From NCBI RefSeq assembly GCF_003030305.1, contig NZ_CP023676.1:930001-994000 (forward strand): DNA of 64,000 bases. Reading direction: 5' to 3'. Source of the DNA: Cutibacterium acnes. GTDB lineage: Bacteria; Actinomycetota; Actinomycetes; Propionibacteriales; Propionibacteriaceae. Positions 55,624-64,000 of this stretch are shown here, one piece after another. Both the position numbers and the translations under genes were made by a program. Each line of letters begins with the position of its first letter. Position 1 is the stretch's first letter. The notes under the pieces were generated by a model. That model was not told the DNA's origin, ran no database searches, and worked only from the letters and a program-made list of their open reading frames with translations.

Positions 55624-56279
55624 TGCGCGTCGTGCTGGTCGACGACCAGAAACTAGTTCGTCAAGGGTTCCGCCTCATCCTCGCGGTGGAGCCCGACATC
55701 ACGGTTGTTGGGGAGGCCACCAACGGGGCTGAGGGCGTGGACGTAGTGAAGGAAACCGCTCCCGACGTCGTCCTCATGGACGTCCAGATGCCCGTCATGG
55801 ATGGTGTCGCGGCCACCGCGAAGATCCGCGAGTTCAGCGACGTCAAGGTCGTCATCCTCACCACCTTCGACCGGGACGACTACCTCTTCGATGCTCTCGA
55901 CGCCGGGGCCAGCGGATTCATGCTCAAGAATGCTGACGCAGAGTCGCTCGTCGCCGGTCTGCGTCAGGTCGCTGACGGGCATGCCCTGCTGGCTCCCGAG
56001 GTGACCCGGCGAGTTATCGCCCGGTCGGTGCACCAGGGGGGCACGGTGACCGGCAGCAAGGCCGAACAGCTCACCGCCCGCGAGATCGAGGTGGCCAAAT
56101 TGGTGGCTCGGGGCCTGTCCAATGCTGAGATCGCCGAGGAACTTGTCGTCTCCGCAGCCACCGTCAAGACCCATGTTTCCAATTGCCTCATGAAGTGTGA
56201 CCTGCGTGATCGGGTTCAACTCGTCGCCCTGGCTTACGAGTCGGGACTCATCCGTGTGGGGGAGCCTTCCCGAGACTGA
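55623..56279 (+). CDS. LuxR/NarL-type response regulator
   Basis: A 218-residue regulator. The receiver domain has the acidic pair LVDDQK, the phospho-acceptor Asp in VVLMDVQMPVMDG and the lysine in MLKNAD. The C-terminal LuxR helix-turn-helix reads LTAREIEVAKLVARGLSNAE and AATVKTHVSNCLMK. It is translated from an ATG that overlaps the kinase stop. The likely target is the ABC operon starting 84 nt downstream. Confidence 0.92.
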   Translation: MRVVLVDDQKLVRQGFRLILAVEPDITVVGEATNGAEGVDVVKETAPDVVLMDVQMPVMDGVAATAKIREFSDVKVVILTTFDRDDYLFDALDAGASGFMLKNADAESLVAGLRQVADGHALLAPEVTRRVIARSVHQGGTVTGSKAEQLTAREIEVAKLVARGLSNAEIAEELVVSAATVKTHVSNCLMKCDLRDRVQLVALAYESGLIRVGEPSRD

Positions 56280-56363
56280 AATCCGTCTTGCCGCCGATGT
56301 GCAATGACCAGAAATTGGGTGTGATGGTCATGTGATCGCAAATCGAGGACGCAGGAGGTAGCC

Positions 56364-57296
56364 ATGATCGACACGGACATGTGCCACCGAGAACCGGTGT
56401 CGGTACGGGTCGAGGAACTCATCCGGGCCTTCGAGGACCTAGTGGCGGTCGACCATCTGAACTTCGACATCCCGGCGGGTCGGATGACGGGCTTTGTCGG
56501 AGCCAATGGCGCTGGCAAGACGACGACGATGCGGATGATCGTCGGAGTGCTTAAGCCCACCTCCGGCCAGGTGTTGTGGTCAGGAAGGCCGATCACGGCT
56601 GAGGACCGCCGCACCATCGGTTACATGCCTGAGGAGAGAGGTCTCTATCCCAAGCAGCCGGTCATCGATCAGCTCGTCTACCTCGCCCGAATCAAGGGGG
56701 CATCCACACAGACGGCTCGCACCGAGGCCATGGAATACCTAGACAGGTTCGGGCTTGCTGATCATGCCCGCGAGCAGGTGCAGAAGTTGTCCTTGGGTAA
56801 CCAGCAGCGGATCCAGGTAACGGCATCGCTGCTTGCTGATCCGGCAGTCCTCATCCTCGATGAGCCCTTCTCTGGACTTGATCCGGTGGCCGTGGACGCG
56901 ATGGCCGATGTATTGCGAGAGAAGACCGCCCAAGGAGTCCCGGTCCTCTTCAGCTCCCATCAGCTCGATCTCATTGACCGGCTGTGTGACCGCATGGTCA
57001 TCCTGCACAAGGGCCGCATGGTTGCCAATGGCACGACAGAGGAATTGCGCGAAGTCGGTCCCCGGCGTTACCGGGTGGAAGCCCGTGGCGATCTTGGCTG
57101 GTTGCGCTCGCTGCCCGGCCTGACGGTTGTCGACGTCGACGGCACCACTGCCGTCATCGAATTCCCCGATCCCAACCAGATTGACCGTCTCCTCGACGTC
57201 ATCGTCACCGAGTCGATGAACCGTGGCGGACTGGTCGAGTTGACCCATATTCGCCCGAGCCTGGGCGAGATCTACCGAGAGGCGGCCCAGTCATGA
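56364..57296 (+). CDS. ABC transporter ATP-binding protein (NatA-like)
   Basis: A 310-residue ATPase. Walker A is FVGANGAGKTTTMRM, the signature is KLSLGNQQRIQVTASLL, Walker B VLILDEPFSGLDP, and the H-loop SSHQLD. A C-terminal DUF4162-like region (YRVEARGDLGWLRSLPG) fits the NatA/CcmA-type export family. AGGAGG precedes the ATG. It overlaps the permease gene by ATGA. The cargo could be Na+, a lipid or an antimicrobial. Confidence 0.92.
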   Translation: MIDTDMCHREPVSVRVEELIRAFEDLVAVDHLNFDIPAGRMTGFVGANGAGKTTTMRMIVGVLKPTSGQVLWSGRPITAEDRRTIGYMPEERGLYPKQPVIDQLVYLARIKGASTQTARTEAMEYLDRFGLADHAREQVQKLSLGNQQRIQVTASLLADPAVLILDEPFSGLDPVAVDAMADVLREKTAQGVPVLFSSHQLDLIDRLCDRMVILHKGRMVANGTTEELREVGPRRYRVEARGDLGWLRSLPGLTVVDVDGTTAVIEFPDPNQIDRLLDVIVTESMNRGGLVELTHIRPSLGEIYREAAQS

Positions 57297-58504
57297 CGAA
57301 CACATCATCGGCCTGGCGTCTCGTCGCTTCCCGCGAGGTCGACGTCAAGCTGCGCGACAAAGGATTCATTATCTCGATGATCATCACGGTGCTTCTCATC
57401 GTGGCTATCTCCGTGGTGTTGTCCATCATCTCCTCCAAGCACGACCATGACAGCGTGGTCGTGACCGACGACAAGGCCGCTGCTATCGTCAAGGTCGCTC
57501 AGCAGGACTTGGCTGCCAGGGGATCGACGGACAAGACCGAGGTGGTTCGGGCTGCTGATGAGGCCGAGGCCCATCGCGAGCTCCAGAATGACGACAACAT
57601 GGTTTATCTTCACCAGAAGGATGGCCAATGGCATCTCGACGGGTACGACAAGACGCCCTCGGCTGACGGGTCGTCCACCGGGGCCATGGAGAGAGCCGTG
57701 GCTGTTGCAGCGGTGGCTGACAATACCAAGGCTGCTGGGGTCGATGCGTCGACTATGACCAAGGGGATGTCTCTTCAGACAGGACAGGTGAAGCCCTCAG
57801 ACGGCACATCGGAGGCTGTCAGATACATGCTGGCCATCGTCTTCAGTGTCCTGTTCATGATGTCGGCGATCTATTACGGCGTGATGATCGCCAACTCAGT
57901 AGTCGAGGAAAACCAGTCCAGGATCGTGGAGATCCTGTTGACGGGGGTGCCTGCCCGTCAGTTGCTCATCGGCAAAATCGTAGGCAACACGGTATTGGCG
58001 GTTGGACAGCTCATCATCATTTGCGGGTTGAGCATGCTCGCCGTGTCCTTCTCGCAATGGTCGAACATCATCACGTTCGCGATGTCGTGGTCGGTTATGT
58101 GGTTCCTGCTGTTCTTCCTCGTCGGGTTCGTGGCGCTGGCAAGCCTGTACGCGGCTGCGGGGTCAATGGCCTCGCGCAGTGAGGACGTTCAGAACACCAC
58201 CTCTCCGCTGATGTATCTCATCATGATCATCTACTTCTGGGTGGTGTTCTCGATGTCGAACCCTGATGGCATGAGCGCCAAGATCGGCAGCTACGTCCCG
58301 ATCGCGTCGGTAGTCTTTATGCCGCTGCGCATGCTCGGTCATCGCGCGCAGTGGTGGGAACCAATCGTGTCGATCTTTGTGACCCTCGGTTTCACCGTGT
58401 TTGCGGTATTGGCCGGCGAGAGGATCTATCGACGCTCGATCCTGCAGACCAACGGTCGGGTCAGCTTCAAGAACGCCTGGAAGCAGAACGAATCGGTGGC
58501 GTGA
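57293..58504 (+). CDS. ABC transporter permease (NatB-like)
   Basis: A 403-residue ABC-2-type permease. One N-terminal helix (about residues 22-42), an extracytoplasmic domain of about 130 residues, and five or six C-terminal membrane segments are seen, with NSVVEENQSRIVEILLTGVP and QLLIGKIVGNTVLAVGQL typical of NatB. It forms the exporter with the preceding ATPase. Confidence 0.88.
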   Translation: MTNTSSAWRLVASREVDVKLRDKGFIISMIITVLLIVAISVVLSIISSKHDHDSVVVTDDKAAAIVKVAQQDLAARGSTDKTEVVRAADEAEAHRELQNDDNMVYLHQKDGQWHLDGYDKTPSADGSSTGAMERAVAVAAVADNTKAAGVDASTMTKGMSLQTGQVKPSDGTSEAVRYMLAIVFSVLFMMSAIYYGVMIANSVVEENQSRIVEILLTGVPARQLLIGKIVGNTVLAVGQLIIICGLSMLAVSFSQWSNIITFAMSWSVMWFLLFFLVGFVALASLYAAAGSMASRSEDVQNTTSPLMYLIMIIYFWVVFSMSNPDGMSAKIGSYVPIASVVFMPLRMLGHRAQWWEPIVSIFVTLGFTVFAVLAGERIYRRSILQTNGRVSFKNAWKQNESVA

Positions 58505-58596
58505 CGTCCGACGTCATGGCATCTGACGGGGCAGGCCCCGATGGAACTCGCACCGTTTTGCTTCGTCGCGACGGTCGAGCGGTAATGTCATCTATA

Positions 58597-58656
58597 CCTG
58601 CCAAGAAGTGGTCTGAAAACCGGGCGGCAACGTCACCATTGACATTTCTTGGCAGG
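58597..58656. terminator. Long-loop inverted repeat between convergent genes
   Basis: CCTGCCAAGAA (58597-58607) and TTCTTGGCAGG (58646-58656) are exact complements separated by 38 nt. They lie between the permease and the convergent transporter gene. A bidirectional terminator is possible, although the loop is long. Confidence 0.45.
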
Positions 58657-58685
58657 AATGGAGACAATGATTCAGAGGTATCGCG

Positions 58686-59411
58686 TCAGTTCCGGGCCAC
58701 TGCCAGCCTCTCCTGATAGCTTGGCTCGTGTTTTTTGATCCAGGCGATGATCCGAGTCGTGATGGGGATGCAGGCGTACTCGACAAGGGTTTTCCACAAG
58801 AACCCGAAGAAGGCGTAGTTGCACCATTGGCCGAAGCTGGTGATTCCGACGACAGGTGCCGCGATCGCGCAGAAGATGATGGTGTCAACGGCCTCGCCAG
58901 CACCGGTGGATCCCATCAGTCGGCCGACCAGACCGCGCTCTAACCACTTGGCCTTGAGTCGAACCATGATGACCGAGTTTGTAAACTGTCCGGCCAGAAA
59001 TCCGCATGCTCCGGCGAGCACCATCTGCCATAGCGGACCGAGGGCCATTTTTAGGGCGGTGTCATGGGCTACCGAGTAGGTATCGGTGAATCCAGGAAGG
59101 GCGATGATAGCCCAGAAGCACAGCACAGAGAGGATCGCGCAGATAAACCCCATGACGATCGCGCGGCGTGCTGCCTTGATCCCGTAGATTTCGGTGGTGA
59201 TATCTCCCATGACATAGGCCAGCGGGAACAAGAAAAAGCCGCTATCGGTGGTGATGGGGCCGAGCTGCACCCCTTTTGAACCGCCGATATTCGACAGGAT
59301 GACGACAACGCACATGAGGGTGAGCAGGATGTCGTAGTGCCCCGACCCTCGATCGGCATACGCAGGGCGGGATGCCGCGGATGATTTGAGGCTGGTGGAG
59401 TGTGACGTCAC
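58686..59411 (-). CDS. yhhQ: VUT-family queuosine precursor transporter
   Basis: A 241-residue membrane protein with about six segments. YhhQ-type motifs are seen: NIGGSKGVQLGPITTDSGFF, PLAYVMGDITTEIYG, ACGFLAGQFTNSVIM and SFGQWCNYAFFGFLWKTLVEY. It imports queuosine precursors for Tgt (family knowledge). The start is uncertain: GTG 59411 keeps it clear of the divergent pip promoter, while ATG 59438 or 59507 would lengthen it. C. acnes-type bacteria lacking queuosine synthesis would depend on such uptake (inference). Confidence 0.85.
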   Translation of the reverse strand: MTSHSTSLKSSAASRPAYADRGSGHYDILLTLMCVVVILSNIGGSKGVQLGPITTDSGFFLFPLAYVMGDITTEIYGIKAARRAIVMGFICAILSVLCFWAIIALPGFTDTYSVAHDTALKMALGPLWQMVLAGACGFLAGQFTNSVIMVRLKAKWLERGLVGRLMGSTGAGEAVDTIIFCAIAAPVVGITSFGQWCNYAFFGFLWKTLVEYACIPITTRIIAWIKKHEPSYQERLAVARN

Positions 59412-59475
59412 GGCGAAATGGTAACCGTGTTGGCGCATATCATCGAGATGACGATCATGACCACAGGAGGTTTCC

Positions 59476-60483
59476 GTGACTCTTGCTACTTCCGAGCTGG
59501 ACATCACCCCGCACCGGGATCTCTATCCGCCGATTGAGCCCTATAACACCCAGATGGTTGACGTGGGTGACGGTCAGCAGCTCTACGTCGAACAGTGCGG
59601 CAACCCTGAGGGCAAGCCGGTGGTTTTCCTGCATGGTGGCCCTGGTGGTGGCGGTGGTACCGAGCGGCGTCGCTTCTTCAACCCCGATGCCTACCGCATC
59701 ATCATCTTGGATCAGCGGGGCTGCGGTCTGTCTACCCCGCACATTGCCCAGGCTCACACTCCACGTGAGATGGCCACCAATACGACGTGGAAACTTGTTG
59801 AGGATCTTGAGAAGATCCGGGAGTTGCTTGGCATTGAGCGCTGGGAGGTCTTTGGCGGATCGTGGGGATCCTGCTTGTCGCTGGCTTACGCCGAGACCCA
59901 TCCCGAGCGGGTGACCGAACTCGTGCTGCGTGGCATCTTTACCATGCGTGAGCAGGAGTTGGACTGGTACTACAACTTCGGTGCCTCCGAGGTTTTCCCG
60001 GAGCTGTGGAACAAGTTCTGCGAGCCGCTGCGCCGCGTCGGGCATGACTTTTCTCGTGACAACATTGCCGCCTACTACGACCTGCTGTGGGACGACGACC
60101 CCGACGTCCACGGTCCTGCCGCGGTGGCCTGGACGACATGGGAGGGCGCGACGACCTCGTTGTCCTTCGACCCGTCCCACATCGAGGAGTTCTCGGATCC
60201 AAACTTCGCGCTGGCCTTCGCCCGCATCGAGAACCACTACTTTGTCAATCATGGGTTCATGGTTGAGGGGCAGTTGCTGCGTGATGCCCACAAGCTGGCC
60301 GACATCCCGACTGTTATCGTTCAGGGACGCTACGACATGTGCTGCCCCGACGTCACGGCCGTCGATTTGTCGCGAGCCTTGCCGAGTGCCGATCTGCGAA
60401 TCGTGATGGCAGGTCACTCTGCATTTGAGCCATTAATTGCCTCCGAACTAGTGAAGGTGTGTGACGAATTCGCCGAGCGATGA
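59476..60483 (+). CDS. pip: Prolyl aminopeptidase
   Basis: A 335-residue alpha/beta hydrolase of peptidase family S33. The oxyanion-hole motif is LHGGPGGGGGTERRRFF, the nucleophile Ser lies in FGGSWGSCLSLAYA, Asp in QGRYDMCCPD and His in MAGHSAFEP. DQRGCGLSTPHI is typical. It removes N-terminal proline from peptides. GTG 59476 follows AGGAGG. It stands alone between divergent and convergent neighbours. Confidence 0.93.
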   Translation: MTLATSELDITPHRDLYPPIEPYNTQMVDVGDGQQLYVEQCGNPEGKPVVFLHGGPGGGGGTERRRFFNPDAYRIIILDQRGCGLSTPHIAQAHTPREMATNTTWKLVEDLEKIRELLGIERWEVFGGSWGSCLSLAYAETHPERVTELVLRGIFTMREQELDWYYNFGASEVFPELWNKFCEPLRRVGHDFSRDNIAAYYDLLWDDDPDVHGPAAVAWTTWEGATTSLSFDPSHIEEFSDPNFALAFARIENHYFVNHGFMVEGQLLRDAHKLADIPTVIVQGRYDMCCPDVTAVDLSRALPSADLRIVMAGHSAFEPLIASELVKVCDEFAER

Positions 60484-60509
60484 ATTGTCGCCCAGGCGTG
60501 TCGAGGCCC

Positions 60510-60557
60510 AAGTCCAGTCGATTTGATCGAGTACTCACGGTCAAATCGACTGGACTT
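60510..60557. terminator. Perfect 17-bp inverted repeat downstream of pip
   Basis: AAGTCCAGTCGATTTGA (60510-60526) pairs without mismatch with 60541-60557 across a 14-nt loop, starting 27 nt after the pip stop. It is the longest perfect stem noticed in the window. No T-run follows on either strand, so it may be a structure-only bidirectional terminator or a processing site. Confidence 0.6.
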
Positions 60558-60616
60558 CGACATGGTGGTGGGGATAGCGCGCCGCCAGTTGAATAAAGAC
60601 GGGTGGGTTTGCCCGA

Positions 60617-61030
60617 CTATGTTAAGATGAAAGAGTAGTATCCCTCTTCATTCTTGTCTAGTGGTGGCTCGGGGATCTCTTCAAACATGATCGCTGACAA
60701 GGGCCGGCTGAGGGTGCGAATGACAGCTCTGGGGACGTCGTCCGGTCCGCTTCCCCAGTACTTTCCTAAATTAATCATGACCACTAAGTTGTCGAGATTT
60801 CTGCCAACGGTAAAGACCGAGACATCCATGACGAGCATCTCGCTGTCCGTATTTTTGACAGGAGCGCTCGTGTCCTGGTCTATGAAGTACAGCTTCTCGG
60901 GTCGGGTCGCAGCTTCGTTGATGACCATTTGAATGGTCTTCGGGATGACCGGGTAAAATCGATTATCCCGAATGAAATCTGGATGGACGATGAAGGTGAT
61001 AACGCCACCAAATTCCTTGCGTGCAGACAT
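60617..61030 (-). CDS. Hypothetical protein, unrecognised
   Basis: About 137 residues if the ATG at 61030 is used; the frame is open to 61093, which would overlap the upstream gene. The sequence is compact with alternating strands and helices (GGVITFIVHP, KLYFIDQD, LDNLVVMINLGKYW). It has no signal peptide, membrane segment or familiar motif. Base and codon use are more AT-rich than in its neighbours, hinting at transfer. No good ribosome site is seen for either start, so translation may depend on the preceding gene. Confidence 0.5.
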   Translation of the reverse strand: MSARKEFGGVITFIVHPDFIRDNRFYPVIPKTIQMVINEAATRPEKLYFIDQDTSAPVKNTDSEMLVMDVSVFTVGRNLDNLVVMINLGKYWGSGPDDVPRAVIRTLSRPLSAIMFEEIPEPPLDKNEEGYYSFILT

Positions 61031-61049
61031 AATCTTGATTAAATTGAGT

Positions 61050-62183
61050 TCATCTCTGATTCCTGAGTTTCTCGTGTGAAAAACAGTTTGCAACGGTCAG
61101 ATGTTTGGACCATCCCCAATCCTGAACTGCGCGATGCGCCATTCGCCCGCACAGATCCGCGATGATCGGTGTCAGCACGCCATGTGTTGCGGCCCATGTC
61201 CAGCGGTGCACCATTGCACGCCTAGCCATGTCGCCTCGTTGATTCGGATGGTGTCGACGAAGAGAATCTAAAGATAGCTCGGTCAACTGAAGTGTTGCAG
61301 CTGTCCCCGCCAGACCGATCATCGGTTCATCGGCCAACCAAGAACCTGCGTAACGGGAACCATCTAGGAAACCTTCGCGGACGGCGTCGAGAAACTCTGC
61401 GGGGACTCCCACGAGCCCGTCACAACTGCTCCACGGCATCACCAGATTGACGACGTCGACCGCCGGGTGGTGAATGGAGGTGGCCTCGTAGTCGACGAAT
61501 CTGGCGTGATCTTCGGTGACGAGCACATTGCCTGGACACGGGTCTGCTTGGGTGACGACCTCGGTTCCTTCGGCTCCTCGTAGCGACTCAAATAAGTCGA
61601 GCTCCGCATCATCGGGTACTTCAGTCTCTAGCGCAGCGCACATTTTTTCCAGGCCTCGCCCTGGCAGACGAGGCGAGGCTGGACCACCCGCTGAGCGCGT
61701 CTGTGGGTCAAGACGACGGATGGTGTCCTGGAATGCGGGGATGACCTCGTCGCGTGCCGCTCGATCAGACATTTCCCGCATCGATGCCGCCATAACGGTC
61801 GCCGTTGCTCGCCCCCACATCTGTGCGGCGATGAGAGCGGCTGAGGGGTCGTTGCCGGTCAAGATCGATTCCAAGGTCATCCCTGACACGTCGCCCATAA
61901 CCACTACGCCCAGGCTTAGGTCAGCTGCATACAGCCGCGGTGCCTCCGGAAGACACCCCAAACCGGCAATCTCGCGGACAATCCCCAGCCCGCCGGAATT
62001 ATGTGACATCGATGTTGATCGGAAACATTTCGCTATGACCGTTCGCGCGCCCGCAGTTGCTGTCGTCGAACCATCTACCCAGCACCGGGCTACGCTAGTG
62101 CGCACCCCCTCGTGAAGTACCTTGTTCAGTGACAGCTCGGTGCCTAAGGCGAACGCGGCATCATCGAGCCAGCCCAGTCCCAT
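61050..62183 (-). CDS. Aminoglycoside-phosphotransferase-fold protein
   Basis: A 377-residue kinase-like protein. The catalytic loop QADPCPGNVLV (HxDxxxxN type, with Gln-Ala-Asp in place of His-Gly-Asp) and the metal-binding FVDYEAT match the APH/choline-kinase fold. IAKCFRSTS may hold the ATP-binding lysine. The ATG at 62183 has AGGAGGTAGGG upstream; the longer frame to 62651 overlaps phoH and is rejected. The substrate is unknown. The last residues (about CFSHEKLRNQR) are atypical and more AT-rich, as in the adjoining hypothetical gene. Confidence 0.72.
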   Translation of the reverse strand: MGLGWLDDAAFALGTELSLNKVLHEGVRTSVARCWVDGSTTATAGARTVIAKCFRSTSMSHNSGGLGIVREIAGLGCLPEAPRLYAADLSLGVVVMGDVSGMTLESILTGNDPSAALIAAQMWGRATATVMAASMREMSDRAARDEVIPAFQDTIRRLDPQTRSAGGPASPRLPGRGLEKMCAALETEVPDDAELDLFESLRGAEGTEVVTQADPCPGNVLVTEDHARFVDYEATSIHHPAVDVVNLVMPWSSCDGLVGVPAEFLDAVREGFLDGSRYAGSWLADEPMIGLAGTAATLQLTELSLDSLRRHHPNQRGDMARRAMVHRWTWAATHGVLTPIIADLCGRMAHRAVQDWGWSKHLTVANCFSHEKLRNQR

Positions 62184-62276
62184 CCCTACCTCCTGGTACG
62201 CCGCACCGTCGTCGGCTACGTCTACAGTGGGAGAGTACACATTCCCGTCACACCGGAGAGAACCCTGACCACGACC

Positions 62277-63296
62277 TTGCACATCCACAACACCGATACC
62301 GGCAAAGAGGGCGCAGCGCGCCGCGTCGTCGCGGTCCCCACGTCGATTCCCATGGTGACTTTGGTCGGGCCCAATGACGAATTCCTCAAACGACTTGAGG
62401 ACGCCCTTGACGCCGACATCTTGGTACGCGGTAACGAGATTCACCTCGCTGGGCATCCCGCAGATTTGGCCGATGCTGGCGACATCCTGTCGGAGATGAT
62501 CACGATCATACGCACCGGCCAGGGCCTGTCCGCCGACGACGTCGATCGGGTCGTTGCCATGACTCGCAACGGAGAAGGCCCGGCCGAGATCATGACGGCT
62601 GACATCCTCAGTAATCGCGGCAGGACAGTTCGACCCAAGACCCTGAACCAAAAACGGTATGTTGACGCGATTGACGCCAACACCGTCACCTTTGGTATCG
62701 GCCCAGCTGGCACGGGCAAGACGTATCTGGCGATGGCCAAGGCGGTGCAGGCCCTTCAGACCAAGCAGGTGAGCCGGATTATCCTTACCCGCCCGGCCGT
62801 CGAGGCGGGAGAGAAAATCGGTTACCTACCCGGCACATTGTCGGAGAAAATCGACCCCTATTTGCGTCCTCTCTACGACGCCCTACGCGACATGGTCGAC
62901 CCCGATACCGTGCCACGTCTTGTCGGTGCCGGAACTGTTGAAGTGGCACCGTTGGCCTATATGCGAGGCCGCACTCTCAACGACGCCTTCGTTATCTTGG
63001 ACGAGGCCCAGAACACATCACCGCAGCAGATGAAGATGTTCCTCACTCGTCTCGGCTTCGGCTCAAAGATCGTCGTTACCGGCGATATCACTCAGGTCGA
63101 CCTGCCCGGTGGTATGAAGTCTGGTTTACGAGTGGTGCAGGGCATCCTCGACGGTATCGACGACATTGCCTTCTGTAACCTCACCAGCCGTGATGTCGTC
63201 CGTCACCGTCTGGTGGGCAAGATTGTTGCTGCTTACGACGTTGCCTGCGAGTCCCGTGGCGCCAAAAATTCGCGCAAGAATAGGAAGACCCGATGA
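62277..63296 (+). CDS. phoH: PhoH-family ATPase
   Basis: A 339-residue PhoH-like protein. An N-terminal KH-like segment (TLVGPNDEFLKRLEDAL) is followed by the NTPase with Walker A GIGPAGTGKTYLAMA, Walker B FVILDEAQNTSPQQMKMFLT and VTGDITQVDLP. It is linked to RNA metabolism through its conserved partnership with ybeY, whose start overlaps its stop. The start is uncertain (TTG 62277 or a codon nearer 62352). Confidence 0.9.
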   Translation: MHIHNTDTGKEGAARRVVAVPTSIPMVTLVGPNDEFLKRLEDALDADILVRGNEIHLAGHPADLADAGDILSEMITIIRTGQGLSADDVDRVVAMTRNGEGPAEIMTADILSNRGRTVRPKTLNQKRYVDAIDANTVTFGIGPAGTGKTYLAMAKAVQALQTKQVSRIILTRPAVEAGEKIGYLPGTLSEKIDPYLRPLYDALRDMVDPDTVPRLVGAGTVEVAPLAYMRGRTLNDAFVILDEAQNTSPQQMKMFLTRLGFGSKIVVTGDITQVDLPGGMKSGLRVVQGILDGIDDIAFCNLTSRDVVRHRLVGKIVAAYDVACESRGAKNSRKNRKTR

Positions 63297-63760
63297 TCGA
63301 CATCACTAATGAGTCTGGTTCTCCGTCTAATGAGGAGGGGCTTGTCGGCCTGGCGACATTTGCCCTCGACTGGTTGCGTATCCACCCCTCTTCGGAGTTG
63401 TCGATCATTCTCGTCGACGAGGAAACGATGGAGGCTTACCACGAGAAATTCATGGGTCTTCCTGGTCCGACCGACGTCCTGAGCTTCCCGATGGATGAGA
63501 TGCGTGCCCCCGGCGACGACGAGGATCCGCCTTCTGGGCTACTCGGTGACATCGTGCTGTGCCCGACCGTCACAGCTCGCCAAGCTGCTGAGAATGGTCG
63601 CACTCCCGACGGGGAGGCGGAATACCTCCTCATCCACGGGTTGTTGCACCTGCTCGGCCACGACCATGCTGAACCCGGAGAGAAGCGCGTCATGTTCAGA
63701 CTTAACGATGAGATCATCGCGGCATGGGATGACCATCGAGAACAGACAGGTCAGCGGTGA
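63293..63760 (+). CDS. ybeY: Endoribonuclease YbeY
   Basis: A 155-residue zinc-dependent RNase for 16S rRNA maturation and ribosome quality control. The zinc motif HGLLHLLGHDHAEPGE (HGxxHLxGHDH) and the upstream GPTDVLSFPMDE are diagnostic. The ATG overlaps the phoH stop, and its own TGA overlaps the next GTG, so three genes are translationally linked. Confidence 0.95.
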   Translation: MIDITNESGSPSNEEGLVGLATFALDWLRIHPSSELSIILVDEETMEAYHEKFMGLPGPTDVLSFPMDEMRAPGDDEDPPSGLLGDIVLCPTVTARQAAENGRTPDGEAEYLLIHGLLHLLGHDHAEPGEKRVMFRLNDEIIAAWDDHREQTGQR

Positions 63761-64000
63761 CACGGCAAGAATGGATCGTTCTGGCGATCGCCTTCATCTT
63801 CACAGTGTTGGCAAGCCTCAATGTGGCCATGGAGACGGCCCTTCAACACATGTCTCACTCCAAGGCCGAGGAGCTTGCTGCCGACGGTAAAGCTGCGCAC
63901 CAACGAGTACTTGACATGGTCGCCGATCCTGCCCCGTTCATCAACACCGCGATGCTAGTGAGGGTTATTTCCGAGGTGACAGCGACAGCACTTGTCGCGC
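63757..64000 (+). CDS. CNNM/DUF21 (CorC/haemolysin-like) membrane protein, partial
   Basis: The first 81 residues of a gene cut by the window end. A GTG overlapping the ybeY stop starts the protein. A first membrane segment (WIVLAIAFIFTVLASLNVAM) and METALQHMSHSKAEEL match the DUF21 start of CorC/HlyC-type proteins, which normally follow ybeY in actinobacteria. Likely function: Mg/Co efflux or regulation, by family. Confidence 0.8.
   Translation, partial: MTRQEWIVLAIAFIFTVLASLNVAMETALQHMSHSKAEELAADGKAAHQRVLDMVADPAPFINTAMLVRVISEVTATALVA

Noticed and set aside
1-64000. tRNA genes, rRNA, CRISPR arrays, integrases or transposases
   Set aside because: None was recognised in the gaps or among the proteins by eye. 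A tRNAscan or profile search would be decisive for tRNAs.

Overview
The window reads as a chromosome segment of a high-G+C Gram-positive actinobacterium. The best guess is Cutibacterium (Propionibacterium) acnes or a very close relative. This rests on gene content, neighbourhoods (comEA-comEC-holA-rpsT-lepA, hrcA-dnaJ-rsmE, phoH-ybeY-CNNM, a split menaquinone cluster) and codon use recalled from the family, not on a database search. Coding density is high, genes are often coupled by ATGA or GTGA overlaps, and GTG or TTG starts are common. I see no rRNA, tRNA, CRISPR array, phage or complete insertion sequence.

Layout. 0.4-7.2 kb: a SorC-family regulator diverges from a six-gene sugar-acid operon: phosphotriesterase-family hydrolase, UlaD-like decarboxylase, UlaE-like epimerase, AraD/UlaF-like epimerase, PfkB kinase and MFS permease. 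Two matching palindromes lie in the divergent promoter. 7.2-12.1 kb: a TPP riboswitch with thiM-thiE, then L-lactate dehydrogenase and malic enzyme. 12.1-24.4 kb: a secreted or membrane protein, a DUF4192 protein, a VIT1/CCC1-type transporter, leuS, comEA-comEC, a DEAH helicase, holA and rpsT. 24.4-35.5 kb: an amylosucrase-like GH13 enzyme, lepA, menC, menD, menF, menE, menB and a rhomboid protease. 35.6-37.9 kb is a decay zone: an acetyl-CoA synthetase gene broken by three lesions and the remnant of a sugar-binding lipoprotein. 38.1-48.4 kb: hemW, a DUF3097 protein, a HisN-like phosphatase, an MBL hydrolase, hrcA-dnaJ-rsmE under a CIRCE element, and a mannitol-type PTS EIICBA with a zinc dehydrogenase. 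48.5-64 kb: a RecQ-like helicase with a phosphoribosyltransferase-like tail, a left-handed beta-helix protein, an EamA permease, tgt, a two-component system with an ABC exporter, a queuosine-precursor transporter, prolyl aminopeptidase, an orphan protein, a phosphotransferase, phoH, ybeY and the start of a CNNM/CorC-like gene.

How the genes work together. The first operon looks like a non-PTS variant of the L-ascorbate/3-keto-L-gulonate route, with a permease plus kinase in place of the PTS and a phosphotriesterase-type lactonase in place of UlaG. Its UlaD homologue differs at three catalytic positions and its AraD homologue lacks the usual C-terminal catalytic tyrosine motif, so the substrate or chemistry may be new. 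This is the strongest candidate for an undescribed system. Other points of interest are an amylosucrase with Asp at the general acid/base position, and an approximately 60-nt upstream element with DnaA-box-like ends shared by comEA and the DUF4192 gene 4.6 kb away.
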